From Micromonospora echinofusca (lineage in GTDB: Bacteria; Actinomycetota; Actinomycetes; Mycobacteriales; Micromonosporaceae), in NCBI RefSeq assembly GCF_900091445.1, contig NZ_LT607733.1, positions 5,855,001-5,919,000 on the forward strand: a stretch of 64,000 nt of DNA. Direction: 5' to 3'. Each line of letters opens with the position of its first letter. The first letter of the stretch is position 1. Position numbers and translations under genes: made by a program. Below are positions 35,402-44,489 of the stretch, one piece after another. The notes beneath the pieces were generated by a model. It saw only the letters and a list, made by a program, of their open reading frames with translations, was not told where the DNA came from and did not search any database.

Positions 35402-36690
35402 GCGGTCAGGCAACCGGCATTCCGGTTGCCGCCCCGCCCGGCGGTCCCGCGCGGCGCGGCCCGCTGCCCCGGCTGCTGCGCGAGCGGGTGTTCCGCCGGT
35501 ACTGGTCGGCGCAGACCGTGTCGTACTTCGGCGACGAGATCTCCACCCTGGCCCTGCCGCTGCTGGCCGTGCTGGTGTTCGGCGCGTCCCCGGCCGAGAT
35601 GGGCTACCTGACCGCCGCCGCGCTCGCCCCGAACCTGCTCTTCCCGCTGCTCGCCGGCGCCTGGGTGGACCGGCTCCCGCACAAGCGCCGGGTCATGATC
35701 CTCACCGACCTCGGCCGCGCGCTGCTGCTGATCGCGGTGCCGGTCGCCCACCTGCTCGGCGTACTCACGATGGCACAGCTCTACGCGGCGGCCTTCGCCG
35801 TCGGCACGCTCGCCGTGTTCTTCGAGGTCGCCCGGGGGCCGCTCTTCGTGTCCATCGTGGCCCGACCCGACTACGTGGCGGCGAACACCCTGGTCAACGG
35901 CAGCCGCGCGATGTCACAGGTGGCCGGGCCCAGCGTCGGCGGCATCCTCGTTCAGGTGCTCACCGCCCCGTTCGCCCTGGTCGCCGACGCGCTGTCGTAC
36001 GTCGTGTCCGCGTACTTCCTGGGGCGGATCCGGCCGACGGAGCCGGCGCCCGCGCGCGGCGGCGGCCTGGCCCTCGGCGCCGGGCTGCGGTTCATCGCGC
36101 GGACGCCCATGATGCGCGCGATCCTGCTCGGCACCACCACCGTCAACCTGTTCAACTTCATGTTCATCGCGCTCTTCGTGCTCTACGCGACGCAGGAACT
36201 CCACCTCGCGCCCGGCCTGCTGGGCGCGGTGCTCGGCGCGGGCGCGGTCGGCGGACTGGTCGGCGCGACCGCCACCGGCCGGCTGGCCCGCAGCTTCGGG
36301 GTCGGCCCGGCGCTGGTCGCCTCGTTCGTCCTCTTCCCCGCTCCCCTGCTGCTCGTTCCGCTGGCCAGCGGACCGGGCCCGCTGGTGCTCGGGATGCTCT
36401 TCGCCGCTGAGTTCCTCTCCGCCGCCGGGGTGATGATGCTCGACATCGTGGGCGGCTCGGTGCAGACCGCGCTCACCCCGCCGGCGCTGCTGGCGCGGGT
36501 GACCGGGGCCCGGCGCACGGTCAACTACGGCATCCGGCCGATCGGCGCGCTGCTCGGCGGCGCGCTCGGGACCGCCCTCGGCGTACGGCCGGCGCTCTGG
36601 ATCGCGACGACGGGTGCGCTCGCGGGGGTGCTGTGGGTGGCCTTCTCGCCGGTCCGCCGACTGAGCGGGCTCCCCGAACAGGCCGCCTGA
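35398..36690 (+). CDS. MFS exporter (EntS/MFS_3 type)
   Basis: A 430-aa membrane protein with about 12 spans: FRRYWSAQTVSYFGDEISTL, LPLLAVLVFGASPAEMGYLT, AGAWVDRLPHKRRVMILTDL (motif A-like) and VRPALWIATTGALAGVLW. The N-terminal FRRYWSAQ-type motif is typical of enterobactin- or macrolide-exporter-like MFS_3 proteins. Its GTG overlaps the regulator's TGA (GTGA), so both are one operon; export of a compound sensed by the ArsR-like protein is the natural inference. Confidence 0.9.
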   Translation: MSGQATGIPVAAPPGGPARRGPLPRLLRERVFRRYWSAQTVSYFGDEISTLALPLLAVLVFGASPAEMGYLTAAALAPNLLFPLLAGAWVDRLPHKRRVMILTDLGRALLLIAVPVAHLLGVLTMAQLYAAAFAVGTLAVFFEVARGPLFVSIVARPDYVAANTLVNGSRAMSQVAGPSVGGILVQVLTAPFALVADALSYVVSAYFLGRIRPTEPAPARGGGLALGAGLRFIARTPMMRAILLGTTTVNLFNFMFIALFVLYATQELHLAPGLLGAVLGAGAVGGLVGATATGRLARSFGVGPALVASFVLFPAPLLLVPLASGPGPLVLGMLFAAEFLSAAGVMMLDIVGGSVQTALTPPALLARVTGARRTVNYGIRPIGALLGGALGTALGVRPALWIATTGALAGVLWVAFSPVRRLSGLPEQAA

Positions 36691-36747
36691 CCGGCCGGGC
36701 CGGGGGCGCGCCGCGGCCCTCCGATGTGGTGTCTCGGCAGGTCGGGT

Positions 36748-36772
36748 GGTTGAGCGTCCTCGGCAGGGGTAG
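36748..36772 (+). promoter_or_regulatory. Candidate stress-sigma (SigB-like) promoter
   Basis: GGTT (36748-36751) and GGGTAG (36767-36772) are 15 bp apart and resemble the GTTT / GGGTA elements of actinobacterial SigB-type promoters. They lie 70 bp upstream of the SRPBCC gene. The match is partial. Confidence 0.35.
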
Positions 36773-36841
36773 GAGTTTGTTCGACGAGGACGGCTCTCCC
36801 CACCGAACGAGAGCGGTTCGACCTGACGAGGAGGATTACCC

Positions 36842-37567
36842 GTGACCACGAAGGTCGAGAAGTCCATCGAAGTACAGGTTCCGGTCAGCACCGCCTACAA
36901 CCAGTGGACGCAGTTCGAGGAGTTCCCCCGGTTCATGGGGGGCGTGCGTGAGGTCCGCCAGCTCGACGACCGGCGGATGCACTGGGTCGCCGAGATCGGT
37001 GGCGTCCAGCGCGAGTGGGACGCCAAGGTCCTGGAGCAGGTGCCCGACCAGAAGGTGGCCTGGGCGGCCACCGAGGGCGTGACCAACGCCGGCGCGGTCT
37101 ACTTCCAGCCCGTCGACGCCGACCGCACCGTGGTGCGGCTGCACCTGGAGTACGAGCCCGAGGGCCTGATCGAGAAGGCCGGCGACAAGCTCAACATCAT
37201 CGAGCGGCAGGCCGAATCCGACCTGCGGAAGTTCAAGACGTACATCGAGGAGCGGGGCGTCGAGACCGGCGCCTGGCGCGGCACGGTCGACAACGGTGTC
37301 GGTGTCGGCACCCCGGGCGTCGAGCACGCCGCCGCTACCCGCGGCGACAACGGCAGCGCCGGGGTGTCCGGCAAGGCCGTGGCGGCGGGCGCCGCCGTGG
37401 CCGGGGTGGCAGCGGCCGGAGCCGCCGCGGCGGCGAAGCGCCGTTCCGACGCCGACACCGACGACCGGCCGGCCACCACCACGACGACCGACACGGAGTA
37501 CTTGGTGACCGAGGTCGAGGTCGTCCCGGAGCCGGGCACCGCCGGCTACCCGCACCGCCCCCTCTGA
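36842..37567 (+). CDS. SRPBCC (START/Bet v1-like) family protein
   Basis: A 241-aa protein. Residues 1-145 form a polyketide-cyclase/dehydrase-like SRPBCC domain: EKSIEVQVPVSTAYNQWTQF, EEFPRFMGGVREVRQLDDRR, VAWAATEGVTNAGAVYFQPV. A Gly/Ala-rich segment (VAAGAAVAGVAAAGAAAAAK) that could be a weak membrane anchor and an acidic Thr-rich tail follow. Such proteins bind hydrophobic ligands; many actinobacterial paralogs are stress-induced. GAGGAGGATTACCC precedes GTG 36842. Confidence 0.87.
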   Translation: MTTKVEKSIEVQVPVSTAYNQWTQFEEFPRFMGGVREVRQLDDRRMHWVAEIGGVQREWDAKVLEQVPDQKVAWAATEGVTNAGAVYFQPVDADRTVVRLHLEYEPEGLIEKAGDKLNIIERQAESDLRKFKTYIEERGVETGAWRGTVDNGVGVGTPGVEHAAATRGDNGSAGVSGKAVAAGAAVAGVAAAGAAAAAKRRSDADTDDRPATTTTTDTEYLVTEVEVVPEPGTAGYPHRPL

Positions 37568-37592
37568 TCTCCTCCGTAAGCCTGCCCCTGTC

Positions 37593-37631
37593 ACCGGACG
37601 GCCCGGGTCCACACGACCCGGGCCGTCCGGT
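37593..37631. terminator. Bidirectional terminator with 17-bp stem
   Basis: ACCGGACGGCCCGGGTC (37593-37609) pairs perfectly with 37615-37631 around CACAC. It lies between the convergent SRPBCC and VOC genes and is the strongest hairpin in the window. Confidence 0.85.
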
Positions 37632-37697
37632 CGTGGCGTCCGGAGGCACGCCGCCGTCCGGGTAGAGGCCCGGCCGGGCGGCGCCTCGCGGGCGGCG

Positions 37698-38102
37698 TCA
37701 GTGCGCCTCGGCGAGCACCGTCCAGAGGTGACCGTCCGGATCGGCGAAGGTGCCCGTGTAGCCCCACGGCTGCTGGCCCGGCTCCACGACGATCTGCGCG
37801 CCGGCCGCCCGCGCCCGCCCGACCAGCTCGTCGACCTCGGCCGGCGTCGCGGCGGGGAGGCTGACGACGCACTCGCTCTGCCCGCGCCGGGCCACCTCGT
37901 GGTCGCCGATGACCCAGCCGAAGCCGCCGGTGGGCACCAGCATGACGCGCAGGCCGTCGTTGAGCGCGTACTGCAGGGGCTCGGGGACGCCGTCGTCGGC
38001 CGGCTCGCCGACGGCCTGCAGGCCGAGCCCCTCGGAGTAGAAGCGGAACGAGGTCGGGCGGTCGGCGATCGGCAGGGCGACGACGACGGGTGCGTACGGC
38101 AT
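37698..38102 (-). CDS. VOC (glyoxalase/bleomycin-resistance-like) protein
   Basis: A 134-aa vicinal-oxygen-chelate fold protein: VVVALPIADRPTSFRFYSEG, LNDGLRVMLVPTGGFGWVIG, AAGAQIVVEPGQQPWGYTGT and FADPDGHLWTVL. The C-terminal PDGHLW is typical of VOC proteins. The metal-ligand set cannot be confirmed by eye, so enzyme versus binding protein is open. GGAGG lies 8 nt before ATG 38102. Minus-strand gene converging on the SRPBCC gene. Confidence 0.87.
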   Translation of the reverse strand: MPYAPVVVALPIADRPTSFRFYSEGLGLQAVGEPADDGVPEPLQYALNDGLRVMLVPTGGFGWVIGDHEVARRGQSECVVSLPAATPAEVDELVGRARAAGAQIVVEPGQQPWGYTGTFADPDGHLWTVLAEAH

Positions 38103-38194
38103 GAGGCTGCCTCCACGGAGTTGACGGCTGCGTACGTTCAGTGTGTATGTCGCCGGGCGAATGTCGTGGATCCCGCCCGGGGGTGGCGCGGGTG

Positions 38195-38731
38195 TCAGGC
38201 GTGCCAGCCGGCCGCGTTGGTGCAGGACTCCCGGGAGATGCCCGAGCCGGTCTCCGGCCATCCGCCGAACCGCTCCCTGTGCAGGTGGGCGAAGAAGTAG
38301 CACATGGCCTCGCACTCGCCGTCGGGCACGGCGACCCGGGGATCGGCGCTCACCGCCTCGTAGAACCCGCGCCCGAGCGCGACGACGTGCCCCCGGCAGT
38401 AGAGGAACCCGTCGTCGGAGCCGTCGGTCACCTCGTGCACGTCGGCCCGGTCGATGTCGTGCAGCTTGCGCTCGACCACCCGGTCCAGGTCGGTCAGCTC
38501 CCGGCTGGACAGGTCGGCCGTGAGCTGGCGGAGGTTGTCGAGGAACCGGTCGAGCCAGGCGTCGATGGCGTAGAGACCCTCGTCGCCGGCCTCGGGGTCC
38601 CGCGTGAGCAGCGCCCGCCGGAGCGCCGCGGGCTCGTCGCCGAGCCGCTCCCAGGCCGCCTCGACGAGGGCCCAGAACCTGGCCTCGTCCTCCACGCTCG
38701 GCACCCGTGTGCCATTCACCGGATCAGTCAC
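38195..38731 (-). CDS. DUF4240 domain protein
   Basis: A 178-aa protein matching the DUF4240 pattern: EARFWALVEAAWERLGDEPA, YAIDAWLDRFLDNLRQLTAD, DGFLYCRGHVVALGRGFYEA. Function unknown; related proteins are frequent in actinobacteria. GTG 38731 fits best: TACCCT ends 6 nt upstream on the minus strand and there is no ribosome site, so the mRNA is probably leaderless. A longer frame from 38779 is possible. Confidence 0.78.
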   Translation of the reverse strand: MTDPVNGTRVPSVEDEARFWALVEAAWERLGDEPAALRRALLTRDPEAGDEGLYAIDAWLDRFLDNLRQLTADLSSRELTDLDRVVERKLHDIDRADVHEVTDGSDDGFLYCRGHVVALGRGFYEAVSADPRVAVPDGECEAMCYFFAHLHRERFGGWPETGSGISRESCTNAAGWHA

Positions 38732-38901
38732 GCCGGGAGGGTAGCGACCACGACCGACAGGAAATCGGGGGTCGCCCACGTACCCGCAGCTCCCGGCTCC
38801 GGTCTCCGCACCGCAGGCGGCGGGGTCGCGTCAACGCACGGTCTGCGCGGTCAGCTCCCGGATGATCCGGAACAGGTTGCCGGGCCCGGGTGCGACAGGC
38901 G

Positions 38902-39279
38902 TCAGCGACCGTCGTGCCGGGCGTGCCGGCCGCCCGCGGCGGGTGCCGCCGGGACCGCACCCTGCTCCGTGTGCCGGGCGGCCCGCTCGGAGATCAACTG
39001 CCCGAACAGCCCGCTGGGCCCGCCGCAGTCGCCGCACAGGAAGTTGTCGTCCAGTCGCCCGCCGCCGCAGTGGTCGCAGCGGCCCCGGTCGCGCGGATCG
39101 TGGTACGCCCGCAGCGCCTCCACCAGGGCGCGGGCGACCGGGGCGCTGAGCGCCAGTCTCGACTCGACGCCGCGCAGGCCGACGACCAGCTCACCCCGCG
39201 GCGGGGCGGCCGGATCGAGCGCGTCGACGCGGGCGACGAAGTCGCGGAGGGCGGCCAGGACGTCATCGGGGGCGGACAT
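38902..39279 (-). CDS. Small zinc-ribbon-like protein
   Basis: A 125-aa protein, Asp/Arg-rich, with one four-Cys cluster RCDHCGGGRLDDNFLCGDCG that looks like a zinc ribbon (CxxC-x11-CxxC), followed by a His-rich basic tail. The N-terminal 70 residues are helical (DDVLAALRDFVARVDALDP). No family was recognised. TACGGT lies 6 nt before the ATG at 39279 and there is no clear ribosome site, so it may be leaderless. Confidence 0.65.
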   Translation of the reverse strand: MSAPDDVLAALRDFVARVDALDPAAPPRGELVVGLRGVESRLALSAPVARALVEALRAYHDPRDRGRCDHCGGGRLDDNFLCGDCGGPSGLFGQLISERAARHTEQGAVPAAPAAGGRHARHDGR

Positions 39280-39372
39280 GGACCGACCGTACGACACGGC
39301 CCCGGCGCCGGGCTCGCGGACGCCGCCAGCGGCACTTCCGTGCGAAGGAGACGGCACCCGTAGGATCCGGCG

Positions 39373-39849
39373 ATGACCGACGAGCCGCTGGGCCCCGGCC
39401 CGCCGACCATGGGGCGCGAGCCGTCGCCTCGGCCGTCCAGCATCGTCGCGAGCATCCTGCTGCTCGCGTTCTGGTTGGCGTACACGGTCGCCGTGAACAC
39501 CGTGCTGCTCGCCGACGTCGGGGGCACGGGAAACTGGCTCACCATGGTCTGTTGCACGGTGGTGGCAGCAGCCGTGCTCCGGGGGCTCTGGCGCGGCAGC
39601 CCGACGGCGTGGTGGGTGGTGCACCGCTTCGCCGCTCCGGTCGCCGCCGCGTTCCCGGTCGGGCTCGGCATCATGCTGCTCTTCGGACCGCGCCTCGGCT
39701 CCCTCGTCACGCCCCCGATCGACCCGGCCTTCATCGCCGCCACAGCGGGCGCGGTGCTGGCGGTGCTGGCGCTGCTGGTCAGCGGGCTGCTGGTCCGTAC
39801 GGCGCCGGCCCGTGCCTGGTGCGGCCGCCCGAGCCCGTCCCGGCGGTGA
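39373..39849 (+). CDS. Hypothetical four-helix membrane protein
   Basis: A 158-aa protein with four hydrophobic segments: VASILLLAFWLAYTVAVNTV, WLTMVCCTVVAAAVLRGLW, AAPVAAAFPVGLGIMLLFG and FIAATAGAVLAVLALLVSGL. Family not recognised. It is divergent from the zinc-ribbon gene. TAGGAT (39361-39366) ends 6 nt before the ATG, again a leaderless arrangement. Confidence 0.65.
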   Translation: MTDEPLGPGPPTMGREPSPRPSSIVASILLLAFWLAYTVAVNTVLLADVGGTGNWLTMVCCTVVAAAVLRGLWRGSPTAWWVVHRFAAPVAAAFPVGLGIMLLFGPRLGSLVTPPIDPAFIAATAGAVLAVLALLVSGLLVRTAPARAWCGRPSPSRR

Positions 39850-39938
39850 CGGGGTCCGACCGAGGGCCGCCCGTACCCGGTCGGATACTTTCTCCGCAGG
39901 CGGGAGGCGAAATCTCCACAGCCGACGACAATGGCGCG

Positions 39939-40460
39939 GTGCACCCCACCTTCACCGGCCTGCTCCTGCTGCCCCTGACGTCCCCGCTCAGGCGTACCGT
40001 CACCGTCACCTCGCGCGACGGGACCCCGGTCGCCGTCATCCGTCGCCGGTTCGTCTCCAAGCGGCGACGGTTCGAGATCCGCGACGCCACCGCCGCCACC
40101 GTGCTGGCCACCGGCGCCGCCACCAGCTTCGCCAACGACCACTACCGGCTGGTCGGGCCGCAGTCCGAGTTCATCCTGGATTTCATGATCGACTACTCGG
40201 GTCGAAGACGCGGCGCGGTGACCCTGGCGGACGGCCGGGCACTGACGACCGGAGGCAACTGGAGCGCCCGGGACTTCACCATCGCCGACGACTCCGGCAA
40301 CCTCGTCGCCACGCTGGTGACCACGAGCAGCGCGCTGTCGATGCGCTCAGCCGACCTGGCGTTGGACGTCAGGGCACCCGTGATGTCGCTGCTGCAGGCG
40401 ATCGGCATGGCGCAGTGCCTCCTCACGGCGGTGGGTTCGCCCCGAGGCGACGCCACCTGA
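39939..40460 (+). CDS. Hypothetical protein, possible LURP-one/tubby-like fold
   Basis: A 173-aa protein rich in beta strands: HPTFTGLLLLPLTSPLRRTV, RFVSKRRRFEIRDATAATVL, NDHYRLVGPQSEFILDF, YSGRRRGAVTLADGR. The strand pattern and charged RFVSKRRRFEI segment recall LURP-one/phospholipid-scramblase-like proteins, but this is a weak impression. GTG 39939 has no ribosome site and follows GACAAT by 6 nt. It ends about 140 bp before the convergent ABC permease. Confidence 0.55.
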   Translation: MHPTFTGLLLLPLTSPLRRTVTVTSRDGTPVAVIRRRFVSKRRRFEIRDATAATVLATGAATSFANDHYRLVGPQSEFILDFMIDYSGRRRGAVTLADGRALTTGGNWSARDFTIADDSGNLVATLVTTSSALSMRSADLALDVRAPVMSLLQAIGMAQCLLTAVGSPRGDAT

Positions 40461-40599
40461 GACGGCGACGAGGCTTCGGCTGCCGCCCGGTGGGCCGACG
40501 GCAGGCAGAAGGCCCGGCTCATGACCGGCGATCGAGCCGGTGACCTGGTATCGGGCAAGGATGCCCTCCGGTCGGTACGTCCCGCACCGATATCAGCGG

Positions 40600-42135
40600 T
40601 CAGAGTGAACCAGCGGCAGCGCCGGATGTCCGCACCAGCAGGGCACACCCCAGCGCCGAGACGACCGCCTGCGCGAGCAGCCAATGCCAGCCGAGCGCCT
40701 CTGGCGCCTGCAGCGTCACCAGGCCGGCCGAGACCGGCAGAGTCAGGACGGCCAGGACGTCGATGCCGTTGAGGAGCCACAGCAGCATGCCGGCTGGGAA
40801 CGCCCCGAGCGGCGTGTCGACCAGGATGGTGCCGATCGAGGCGGCGCTCGCCTTCGCCCGTTGGAAGGCGCCCACCGCGACGGCCGGGCCGGCCAGCAGA
40901 CCGAGCGCCCACCACGGTCCGGCGAGCGAGCCGGCGGCCTGCAGCGCGGCCAGGGTGACGGTGAGCCACACGCCGGCGACGACAGCGGGGACCACGAGCC
41001 GCTGAGCGGTCATCTGGCGGCCCGTGACGCCGAGCAGCCGCAGCATCGCCGGGTTCGAGGCGTCGCCGTGGGTGGACTCCGCGGTGAGGCCGGCGGCGGC
41101 GAGCGCGCCGATCAGGACCACGCCGAGAAGGAGCCAGGCGGGGCCATTCGCGAGGTAGACCGGGACGGCGGCCGCACCCAACGGCCACCAGAGCCGCGCG
41201 GCCTTGCGTCGCAGGATGATCAGATCCTGGGCGATGAGCGGCGGGACCCGGCGGGCGGTCAGGAGGCGCGTCGTCCGTATCCGGGTGCGGCTGCGCCAGA
41301 AGCGGCGGGCGCTCATCTCGGTCAGGTAGGACGGTTCGACCGCGTAGACGACGTCGGCGTACGCGCCCGCGTTGATCGACGCCTCGGCGATCGGCGCGGT
41401 CGGCCAGTTCTCCAGCGCCCGCCAGGTCAGCACGATCGCGATCAGCCCGACGGCCAGGGCGGCGGCGCCGGTGGCGAGCACTGCCACGGGCGGTATGAGC
41501 GGGGAGGGCAGGCGGTGGTCGCCGGTGGTGCGCAGCGCGGCGGCCAGGACGAGGCAGCCCGCGCCGATCGCGATGCCGATGCCGTCAGCGAGCCGGGCGA
41601 GGGAGGGCCGTCGCTGGCAGGCGAGCGCGAGCAGCGTCGCGAGAACCGCGGCCGCCGCGCCGGTGATGGCGCCGGCCCCCAGCACCAGGAGCCCGGCCGG
41701 GCGGGCGGCGACGTGCCCGGTCACGGCGATACCGGTGACGGCGCCGACGACAAGCGCGGCGACGGTGGTCAGAGTGAGCGCCGGTGCGAGCAGGGTGCGC
41801 CGGGGAAGCGGAGCCGGCAGCAGCCAGGTGGCGTCGCTACGGCTGACTGACAGCGGACCGAGCTGACGCAGTACGACGACGAACGCGGCGGAGACGGCCA
41901 CGGCCCCGAGGAACGGAGTCAGCGCCGGGTCCCCGTCGGGCGCGTCCGGCGGCCAGACGACGCGGACCAACGGCTGTCCGAGGAGCGCGACGGCCATCAG
42001 TAGAGCGAGGGTCGCCGCGTAGACCGTGCCGATGTCGGCGCGGCCCTCGACGGCGATGCGGCGGCGGCGAATCCAGCGGCGGGCATCGACGGCGGCGGGG
42101 ACGCCCCGCCGGGCCGGGGCCTCGATTGCGGTCAC
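40600..42135 (-). CDS. ABC transporter permease, DUF6297-like
   Basis: A 511-aa protein with 10-12 hydrophobic spans (TVYAATLALLMAVALLGQPL, LGAVAVSAAFVVVLRQLG, GVVLIGALAAAGLTAESTHG and others) and a cytoplasmic RRR-rich N-terminus. Its position directly after an ABC ATPase gene (one base between stop and GTG) identifies it as the membrane partner. The set resembles actinobacterial DUF6297 permeases; the transported substrate is unknown. Confidence 0.8.
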   Translation of the reverse strand: MTAIEAPARRGVPAAVDARRWIRRRRIAVEGRADIGTVYAATLALLMAVALLGQPLVRVVWPPDAPDGDPALTPFLGAVAVSAAFVVVLRQLGPLSVSRSDATWLLPAPLPRRTLLAPALTLTTVAALVVGAVTGIAVTGHVAARPAGLLVLGAGAITGAAAAVLATLLALACQRRPSLARLADGIGIAIGAGCLVLAAALRTTGDHRLPSPLIPPVAVLATGAAALAVGLIAIVLTWRALENWPTAPIAEASINAGAYADVVYAVEPSYLTEMSARRFWRSRTRIRTTRLLTARRVPPLIAQDLIILRRKAARLWWPLGAAAVPVYLANGPAWLLLGVVLIGALAAAGLTAESTHGDASNPAMLRLLGVTGRQMTAQRLVVPAVVAGVWLTVTLAALQAAGSLAGPWWALGLLAGPAVAVGAFQRAKASAASIGTILVDTPLGAFPAGMLLWLLNGIDVLAVLTLPVSAGLVTLQAPEALGWHWLLAQAVVSALGCALLVRTSGAAAGSL

Positions 42136-42136
42136 C

Positions 42137-42769
42137 TCAGCTCTCCGGGCGGGTGAGCACGATCTCGTCCGCGCCGACGCCGACCCGGAACCCGTCGTCG
42201 TGGCTCGCCATGATCAGCGTGCCGCCGGCCCTCACGTACGACCGCAGGTGCGCCGCGATCGCACGCTTGATCCGAGTGTCGAGACGCTGCTCGGGCTCGT
42301 CGAGGACGAGCAGCCGGCTGGGCCGTACGAGGGTCGCGGCGAGCAGGAAACGCTGGCGCTGGCCGGAGGAGAGCGTGATGGGCAGGCTGTCGCAGAGCCC
42401 GGTCAGGCCGAGGGTGGTGCAGAGTTCGTCGATGTGCCCGTCGCCAGGGTCGCCGCCGTTGACCACCCGGACCAGGTCGAGATGCTCGCGCACGGTCAGG
42501 CCCTGGTACCAACTGGGCGACTCCACCGTGGTGGCGACCTGCCGCCAGAAGTCCGCGCCGCGTCCGGGCACCGCCTCGAAGACGGAGATGTCGCCGGCGG
42601 ACGGCTCCTGAAGGCCGGTGATGCAGCGCAGCAGGGTGGACTTGCCGGCGCCGTTCTCACCGACGAGCGCGACGGCGGCGCCCTCGGGAACCCGCAGGTC
42701 GATACCGTCCAGCACCAGCGTCGAGCCGTAGGTGACAGTCACCTGCCGGACGTCGACGGCCGAGGTCAT
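42137..42769 (-). CDS. ABC transporter ATP-binding protein
   Basis: A 210-aa ATPase with Walker A VGENGAGKST, signature LSSGQRQRFLLAATLVRPS, Walker B LLVLDEPEQRLD and the switch His in LIMASHDDG. Note the signature Ser-Ser-Gly-Gln. It energises the adjacent permease. ATG 42769 is assigned; a longer start at 42799 is possible, and its upstream GGCGGA is marginal. Substrate unknown. Confidence 0.88.
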   Translation of the reverse strand: MTSAVDVRQVTVTYGSTLVLDGIDLRVPEGAAVALVGENGAGKSTLLRCITGLQEPSAGDISVFEAVPGRGADFWRQVATTVESPSWYQGLTVREHLDLVRVVNGGDPGDGHIDELCTTLGLTGLCDSLPITLSSGQRQRFLLAATLVRPSRLLVLDEPEQRLDTRIKRAIAAHLRSYVRAGGTLIMASHDDGFRVGVGADEIVLTRPES

Positions 42770-43211
42770 CGCAGCAATCTCAAGATCAGGACTCCGCATT
42801 CCGCCGTAGAAGTCGTATCGCTTTCACCGGACATGGTGACAGGAATTCGGCGGCAGCCGGAAGCGCGCGCCGGGAAGCCCGTGGAGGGCGAATATGGGAT
42901 GCGCGGCATCGTGTCGCCCGGCATCGACGGCACCTGGCCCCTCGCAAGGATCACCGCCCGACTCACCCGTGCTGTCCTGTCCCCGCGGTCGCTCGACCGT
43001 GGCCACACCCTCGCCGCCGCCGAGCGGTTCGACGCCCCGACCCACCTGGTCGCGAGCCGCAATGTCCGCCGGCCTTTTGTGGACCGGATGCGGACCGCTG
43101 ACCCCTGATCCGTGGCCTCGACGCGAGGCCGGTCACGGACGGGGCAACGATTTGGCGTGGACGACGGGTAGCATCGCCACGTTTTGACCTGCAACGGGGA
43201 AGAAGATTCAC
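42770..43211. other. Intergenic region with a possible small ORF and a stem-loop
   Basis: This 442-bp spacer between divergent genes has one plus-strand frame from ATG 42833 to 43108 (91 codons, roughly 85% G/C at third positions), without a ribosome site and with no recognised homology; it is left uncalled as a gene. GGCCTCG-ACG-CGAGGCC at 43114-43130 is a perfect 7-bp stem with extra outer CCGTG/CACGG pairing. Promoters for the ABC pair and the LPxTG gene must be here. Confidence 0.45.
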
Positions 43212-43943
43212 ATGCGATGGAAGCTACCGGCCGGCGTCCTAATGGCGCTGGCCTTCCTGGTTCCGGCGGCGCCGGCGACGGCTCAAACCGAACCGCCCGT
43301 GCTGAACGAGGCCTGCCAAACGGTCGAGCGCAAGGTGTACAAGGACATCCGCGAACTTGTCACCATCGACCTGGATTCCGCCACCGATGTGGAGGTGCGC
43401 GTGTTGGCCAACCAGATCCTGGCCGCGGCGAAGGCCGACTCGTTGCCCGTTCTGCCTGACGCCATTCAGGAGCGCCTGGACGGCACCGCGGATGATCTGC
43501 GCGCATTCCTCAAGGCGGACGTGCGGAAGGCCTGGTCAACGGCGCTGAGGGTCACGGTGGTCCGGACGTTGACGGGCGCTGGTGTCAACGTGAAGGCGGC
43601 CGCGCAGAAGGCGCTTGATGAGGGGACCGTCGATGTGTACCTGGCTTACCTGAACAACGGCCTGTACGCCGCACGGGCGCTCGACTGCGCGTCTCAGCCC
43701 ACGCCGACGGCAACGTCTCAGCCCACGCCTGCACCGAGCACCACGCCCAGCCCCGCGACGACCATTGCACCGACTCCTGCTTCCTCCGCCAGCCTGGGCG
43801 CCCCCGGCGGCGGCGACGGCGGCGGGCTGCCCGTCACCGGTGACGGCACCGGGACCGTGGCCGGCATCGGCGGTGCGCTTCTGCTCCTCGGCGGCGCTGG
43901 CTACCTGATCGGACGCCGACGCCGTTCCCGCTTCGTGGCATAG
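43212..43943 (+). CDS. LPxTG cell-wall-anchored protein with ALF-like repeats
   Basis: A 243-aa surface protein: signal peptide MRWKLPAGVLMALAFLVPAA; a helical domain with ALF-type motifs (VRVLANQILAAAKADSLPVL, DDLRAFLKADVRKAWSTALR); a Pro/Thr/Ser stalk; and a C-terminal sorting signal LPVTGDGTGT followed by a hydrophobic segment and RRRRSR. A class E/F-type sortase would link it to peptidoglycan. Sortase gene not seen here. GGGGAAGAAG precedes ATG 43212. The gene is less GC-biased at third positions than its neighbours, perhaps acquired. Confidence 0.87.
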   Translation: MRWKLPAGVLMALAFLVPAAPATAQTEPPVLNEACQTVERKVYKDIRELVTIDLDSATDVEVRVLANQILAAAKADSLPVLPDAIQERLDGTADDLRAFLKADVRKAWSTALRVTVVRTLTGAGVNVKAAAQKALDEGTVDVYLAYLNNGLYAARALDCASQPTPTATSQPTPAPSTTPSPATTIAPTPASSASLGAPGGGDGGGLPVTGDGTGTVAGIGGALLLLGGAGYLIGRRRRSRFVA

Positions 43944-44489
43944 CCCGCTCGACGCGCCCGGCTCGACGCTCCGTCGGGCTGGGCGCGATCGGCGCCGTGC
44001 GCTGCGCGGTTCGTCGCGGTCGCTGCGCGGGTGCGGACCACCTTGGGGACTGGCACCACCGGCGGCGGGGTGATCGACCTCGGGAACGGCGAGTCCCAGG
44101 TCGTTGAGCTGGGCTTCTTCACCGCTGACGGAGCCGAACCGCCGACCTACGCTTACCGGATGTCACGGTCCGGAGTTGTCATTGGTCGCTGAAATCCGCC
44201 GTTGAATTGCATGGACCCCATCTTCGATTCATCGACGCTCGACAATGGCAGTCGAACTTGACAGGGTTTTTCGGGGGCACCGATACTGTTGCCGGGACGT
44301 CCGCGCGGCCCTGTCCCGCACCCAATTCGGATACCGTCGCCACCGACGCCCGCAGGGCCCCGCAGAGGGCTTTCCCAGCAGTCGCCCGCCGCCAGCCAAT
44401 CGCCCATACGACCTCAGGTAGTGCTCGCGTCTGACCGGCGCGCCGCCCCTATGGATTTCGTCAAGCGGTGACAGGATGGTTCGGCGTGG
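43944..44489. other. Gene-poor stretch with a coding remnant
   Basis: No complete gene is credible in these 546 bp. A 53-codon plus-strand frame (GTG 44031 to 44191) encodes a Gly-rich start and VIDLGNGESQVVELGFFTAD, which reads like the tail of a once-longer protein, but its family is not recognised. A hairpin AGCCCG/CGGGCT follows the LPxTG gene and may end its transcript. GC content falls toward 44.2 kb, the start of the degenerate region. Confidence 0.5.

Noticed and set aside
42833..43108. A 91-codon plus-strand frame between the ABC pair and the LPxTG gene
   Set aside because: No ribosome site, weaker third-position bias than real genes here, no homology recognised; mentioned only within the spacer entry.
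44031..44191. A 53-codon fragment encoding VIDLGNGESQVVELGF
   Set aside because: Looks like a real coding remnant but too short and unrecognised to call as a gene.
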